Shown: piece by piece, positions 6,409-9,260 of the stretch
Numbering within the stretch: the stretch's first letter is position 1
How the letters are laid out: each line of letters opens with the position of its first letter
Assembly (NCBI GenBank): GCA_020629355.1
Contig: JAHDDM010000032.1
Location: 1-9,260 of the forward strand
DNA from: Rhodospirillaceae bacterium
GTDB taxonomy: Bacteria > Pseudomonadota > Alphaproteobacteria > JABSOH01
Length of the DNA stretch: 9,260 nucleotides
Reading direction: 5' to 3'
The notes under the pieces: model-generated
Seen by the model: only the letters and a program-made list of their open reading frames with translations
What the model was told of the DNA's origin: nothing
The model's database searches: none
Program-made: the position numbers and the translations under genes

Positions 6409-7530
6409 ATGGCGGAATTAGCCCTTTCGCGAAGATTACGTGCGACACCGTTCACCAAGCGCGGGCTTGAAATTGGTCTCTCTGCCTTAACTGTCTACAA
6501 CCATACCCTCATGGCGGCTAGTATTCGCGGCCTTGAGACCGATTACCACCACCTGAAACAGCATGTTCAGCTGTGGGATGTCGGCGGTGAACGGCAGGTC
6601 GAAATACGCGGGAAAGATGCGGCTTGGTTGACGCAATACTTAACGCCACGAGACCTCAGCCGCGCCCAAATTGGACAATGTCTGTACGCGCCGCTGGTCG
6701 ATGAGAACGGCGGGATGATCAATGACCCGATTATTCTGAAACTTGCTGAGGATCATTTCTGGCTCTCGATTGCCTCAAGCGATGTTTTGCTGTGGGTCAA
6801 GGGTCTCGCCGTGGGATTAGGCTGTGATGTCACAGTCTCCGAACCGCCCGTGACTCCTTTGGCTGTACAAGGTCCAAAATCCGATAATCTGATGTCCAAG
6901 GTCTTTGGGGATAGCGTCACAAAACTACGCTTCTTCCGCTTCGACTATTTTACATTGGACAATTACCGCTACCTAATCGCCAAAAGCGGCTGGTCAAAAC
7001 AAGGCGGCTATGAAGTCTATGTCGATGATACCGCCGCGGGAGAACATCTTTTCGAGACCCTGTGGACAGCAGGGCAAGAATTTGATGTCCATACTGGCTG
7101 CCCAAACCTCATCGAACGAATCGAGGGCGGTCTGCTGTCCTATGGCAACGATATGACCTTAGCCAACAATCCCTTTGAATGCGGCCTTGATCAATACTGC
7201 AACTGGAAAGACGATACCGAATTTCTTGGTCGCCCTGCCCTCGAAACCATGCGCACGGCAGGACCGCCGAAACAGCGCATGATCGGGATGCAATTCTCTG
7301 CTGATCACTGTCCGCCCTGTACCGAAACATGGCCTGTATATATTGAGAACAGGCAAATTGGCATGGTGACTTCAGCAGCATATTCACCAGACTTAGACTG
7401 TATCGTCGCCTTAGGGATGTTGACAGGAAACTATAGCCAAGAAGGACACAAAATTTCCGTACAAACACCCGAAGGAATACTGGATGGTGTGACCGTCTCT
7501 CTACCCATGAAAGCACCTCACCATGACTGA
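6409..7530 (+). CDS. dmdA: Dimethylsulfoniopropionate demethylase DmdA (GcvT-like)
   Basis: DmdA transfers a methyl group from DMSP to tetrahydrofolate, giving 5-methyl-THF and 3-methylmercaptopropionate, the entry step of DMSP demethylation in marine bacteria. The 373-residue protein has the DmdA-like N-terminus SRRLRATPFT, then TVYNHTL (28-34), a VQLWDVGGERQVEIRG strand (53-68), NGGMINDP (100-107), PLAVQGPKSD (150-159), SGWSKQGGYEVYV (193-205) and CPNLIERIEGGLLSYGNDM (231-249). These resemble SAR11 and roseobacter DmdA more than glycine-cleavage T-protein. An open frame continues upstream to a TTG at 6379 that overlaps the previous gene. The ATG at 6409 is preferred because its product begins as other DmdA proteins do and AAGG at 6396-6399 is 9 nt upstream. 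A CPPC motif (301-304) in the C-terminal domain is unusual. A related non-DMSP methyltransferase of the same superfamily cannot be fully excluded. Confidence 0.85.
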   Translation: MAELALSRRLRATPFTKRGLEIGLSALTVYNHTLMAASIRGLETDYHHLKQHVQLWDVGGERQVEIRGKDAAWLTQYLTPRDLSRAQIGQCLYAPLVDENGGMINDPIILKLAEDHFWLSIASSDVLLWVKGLAVGLGCDVTVSEPPVTPLAVQGPKSDNLMSKVFGDSVTKLRFFRFDYFTLDNYRYLIAKSGWSKQGGYEVYVDDTAAGEHLFETLWTAGQEFDVHTGCPNLIERIEGGLLSYGNDMTLANNPFECGLDQYCNWKDDTEFLGRPALETMRTAGPPKQRMIGMQFSADHCPPCTETWPVYIENRQIGMVTSAAYSPDLDCIVALGMLTGNYSQEGHKISVQTPEGILDGVTVSLPMKAPHHD

Positions 7531-9142
7531 TTTTCCCCAAACAAAAGTCAATCATGTTGCCCTTACACCCGCATCATTCCTCAAGCGCACGCAAAGTATT
7601 TTTCCCGAACGTCTGGCAGTAGTATATGGCAATAGACAGTATAGCTGGAAGGCTCTGTATCACCGTTGCCTGCAATGTGTTGATGCTCTGAACAAGCAAG
7701 GTATTGCACGCGGTGATGTCGTCTCTGTCATGCTACATAACACACCCGAAATGGTCGAGCTGCACTTTGCCCTGCCCATGCATGGCGCGATTATCAACAC
7801 CATCAATACCCGCCTTGATGCCAGCACCGTCGCCTATATCCTTGATCATAGCGGCGCAAAATGCCTGATTGTTGATCAACAGTTCCAGCCCGTCATCATG
7901 GCAGCTCTGGCCTTAATGCAGCAACCCGCGCCACAGATTATCGAAGTCATTGACGCACAAAGCGACTATAATGACCCTATCCCAAAAATCGACAGTATCA
8001 CCTACGAAGAATTCCTGGCCACTGGTGATACACAGGACAACTGGTCTCTACCACCAGATGAATGGGACACCATTGCGCTGAACTATACCTCTGGCACTTC
8101 AGGCAAACCCAAAGGTGTGTTGTATCATCATCGCGGCGCATATCTGATGGCAATGGGCACTATCCCAGCTTGGGGTGTCCCACAACATCCACGCTACTTG
8201 TATTCCGTCCCGTTGTTTCATTGTAACGGCTGGGGACATTGCTGGATGATGGCTCTTGTTGCTGGAACAATCTACTGCCTACGTCAAGTAAGTGCCAAAG
8301 CCATTTTTGATGCCGTAGCAGAACAGAATATTACGCATTTTGGCGGCGCACCAATAGTCTTGGGGATGCTGATCAATGCCCCAAAGACCGAACAGCGCGC
8401 ATTTTCTCGTACCGTTCAGGTGATGACCGCTGGCGCGCCACCTCCGCCAGCCGTGCTCGAAAAAACAGGACAGCTCGGCTTTAATGTCATGCAGGTCTAT
8501 GGCCTGACCGAGACCTACGGTCATGTTGTCCATTGTCTATGGCAAAGCCCGTGGGATGAACTAGCCTTTTCCGACCAAGCCGCAATTAAATCCCGCCAAG
8601 GTGTTCGATTGCCTATCTGTGAAGATATTCAGGTTCTCGACTTGGAAACAGGCAAACCTGTACCTGCTGATGGTGAAACCACAGGCGAAATTACCATCCG
8701 TGGCAATACCGTAATGAAAGGCTATCACCGTGATCCCGAAGCCACCAAGAAAGCCTTTGTTGGCGATGTCTTCCATAGCGGAGACGTCGCGGTGGTACAC
8801 GAAGACGGCTATATTGAAGTCAAGGATCGCCTGAAAGACGTGATTATCTCTGGTGGTGAAAACATTTCCTCAGTCGAGGTAGAAGCAATTTTATATCAAC
8901 ATCCAGCGGTGGCTCATGCGGCTATTGTCGCACAGCCTGACGAAAAATGGGGTGAAGTTCCGTGCGCATTCATCGAATGTATTGCAGATGAACAACCTAC
9001 CGCACAAGAAATTATCGCCTTTTGTCGCGCCCGTCTGGCAGGTTTCAAAACACCAAAAAATGTTGTCTTCGAGACCTTGCCGAAAACTGCCACTGGCAAA
9101 ATTCAAAAATTTGCCCTTAGAGTTCGCGCTAAAGACTTTTAG
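7523..9142 (+). CDS. dmdB: Acyl-CoA ligase, probable 3-methylmercaptopropionyl-CoA ligase DmdB
   Basis: This ATP-dependent adenylate-forming enzyme likely activates 3-methylmercaptopropionate, the DmdA product, to its CoA thioester via an acyl-AMP intermediate. It has 539 residues, as in known DmdB proteins. Adenylation motifs are complete: the P-loop YTSGTSGKPKG (188-198), LFHCNGW in the acyl pocket (231-237), VYGLTETYG (325-333), GEITIRGNTVMKGY (388-401), FHSGD (417-421), the hinge KDRLKD (434-439) and the catalytic Lys526 in PKTATGKIQK (520-529). The start ATG overlaps the dmdA stop by 8 nt and lacks a clear Shine-Dalgarno sequence, so translation is probably coupled. Sequence alone would allow a general short- or medium-chain fatty-acyl-CoA ligase. 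The direct linkage to dmdA is what favours DmdB. The gene ends 4 nt into a convergent gene, so no private terminator is available. Confidence 0.82.
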   Translation: MTDFPQTKVNHVALTPASFLKRTQSIFPERLAVVYGNRQYSWKALYHRCLQCVDALNKQGIARGDVVSVMLHNTPEMVELHFALPMHGAIINTINTRLDASTVAYILDHSGAKCLIVDQQFQPVIMAALALMQQPAPQIIEVIDAQSDYNDPIPKIDSITYEEFLATGDTQDNWSLPPDEWDTIALNYTSGTSGKPKGVLYHHRGAYLMAMGTIPAWGVPQHPRYLYSVPLFHCNGWGHCWMMALVAGTIYCLRQVSAKAIFDAVAEQNITHFGGAPIVLGMLINAPKTEQRAFSRTVQVMTAGAPPPPAVLEKTGQLGFNVMQVYGLTETYGHVVHCLWQSPWDELAFSDQAAIKSRQGVRLPICEDIQVLDLETGKPVPADGETTGEITIRGNTVMKGYHRDPEATKKAFVGDVFHSGDVAVVHEDGYIEVKDRLKDVIISGGENISSVEVEAILYQHPAVAHAAIVAQPDEKWGEVPCAFIECIADEQPTAQEIIAFCRARLAGFKTPKNVVFETLPKTATGKIQKFALRVRAKDF

Positions 9143-9260
9143 TTCGTGACTATTTCTGGCCCCATTACCGTATTCGGCAGCAGGGTTGAGACCGAAGGCA
9201 CAAAGGTCACTAAGACAAGAAATGCCAATAAAATACATACCCAAGGTGCTGCTGCCTTAA
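9139..9260 (-). CDS. C-terminus of a TRAP-transporter large permease (DctM type), partial
   Basis: On the minus strand an open frame enters at the window edge (first full codon at 9258-9256) and ends at TAA at 9141-9139, giving 39 residues. The piece has one hydrophobic segment, WVCILLAFLVLVTFVPS, followed by VSTLLPNTVMGPE. This matches the usual tail of tripartite ATP-independent periplasmic (TRAP) transporter large subunits, where the last helix ends in a VTxxPxxSxxLP pattern. Such permeases import organic acids and other solutes with a periplasmic binding protein. The gene converges on dmdB, and the two stops overlap by 4 nt. The substrate is unknown. Because only 39 residues are visible the family call is moderate; a fused DctQM protein would look the same here. 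Confidence 0.68.
   Translation of the reverse strand, partial: KAAAPWVCILLAFLVLVTFVPSVSTLLPNTVMGPEIVTN

Noticed and set aside
6409..7530. Glycine cleavage system T-protein (gcvT)
   Set aside because: The fold is shared, but the N-terminal SRRLRATPF, the SGWSKQGGYEVYV segment and the neighbouring DmdB-type ligase point to DmdA, and no gcvH or gcvP is nearby.
7109..7555. Minus-strand open frame of 148 codons over the end of dmdA
   Set aside because: It is antisense to conserved DmdA sequence, its product is Arg/Ser/Cys-rich without recognisable motifs, and it has no plausible ribosome binding site or partner gene.
8891..9244. Minus-strand open frame of 117 codons over the end of dmdB
   Set aside because: It runs antisense through the conserved C-terminal domain of dmdB and has no family-like sequence. 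The minus-strand frame that reads as a real protein here is a different one, ending at 9139 (TRAP permease tail).
1..9260. Mobile elements, CRISPR arrays, tRNA or rRNA genes
   Set aside because: I saw no transposase or integrase sequence, no regularly spaced repeats, no terminal inverted repeats and no tRNA-like cloverleaf. Coding genes fill almost all of the window.

Overview
The window looks like a chromosomal segment of a free-living, probably marine alphaproteobacterium with roughly balanced base composition. Three things suggest this: the envelope/DNA-uptake block (ELM1-like protein, plsY, dprA), the etfB-etfA-3-hydroxyacyl-CoA dehydrogenase order, and a strong match to the dimethylsulfoniopropionate (DMSP) demethylase DmdA followed by a DmdB-type acyl-CoA ligase. 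A SAR116-like or related lineage is a reasonable guess from gene content, but the sequence alone does not settle it. No mobile element, tRNA, rRNA, CRISPR array or obvious horizontally acquired island is visible. Coding density is very high.

Layout: (1) 1-2374, plus strand: the C-terminal part of an ELM1-family (DUF1022) protein, then plsY (acyl-phosphate:glycerol-3-phosphate acyltransferase) and dprA (DNA-processing/recombination mediator). These are packed with a 9-nt gap and a 4-nt ATGA overlap, so they probably form one operon. (2) 2375-2493: a 119-nt AT-rich gap, the only sizeable non-coding stretch. It holds a candidate promoter and a hairpin followed by a T run. (3) 2494-9142, plus strand: seven genes with gaps of 17, 13, -1, 11, 5 and -8 nt: etfB, etfA, a 3-hydroxybutyryl-CoA dehydrogenase, a DUF2182 membrane protein, a DUF1326 cysteine-motif protein, dmdA and dmdB. 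(4) 9139-9260, minus strand: the last 39 codons of what reads as a TRAP-transporter large permease (DctM type), ending tail to tail with dmdB with a 4-nt overlap.

How the parts may work together: DmdA moves a methyl group from DMSP to tetrahydrofolate, giving 3-methylmercaptopropionate (MMPA). DmdB activates MMPA with CoA. The next enzyme in the known pathway, DmdC, is an acyl-CoA dehydrogenase, and that family passes electrons to electron transfer flavoprotein, whose two subunits are encoded at the head of the same gene run. The dmdC and dmdD/acuH genes are not in the window. The DUF2182/DUF1326 pair between the general acyl-CoA genes and dmdAB is the least understood part. It is rich in conserved Cys and His and is the best candidate here for an undescribed function. 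A metal- or thiol-related role is inference only.
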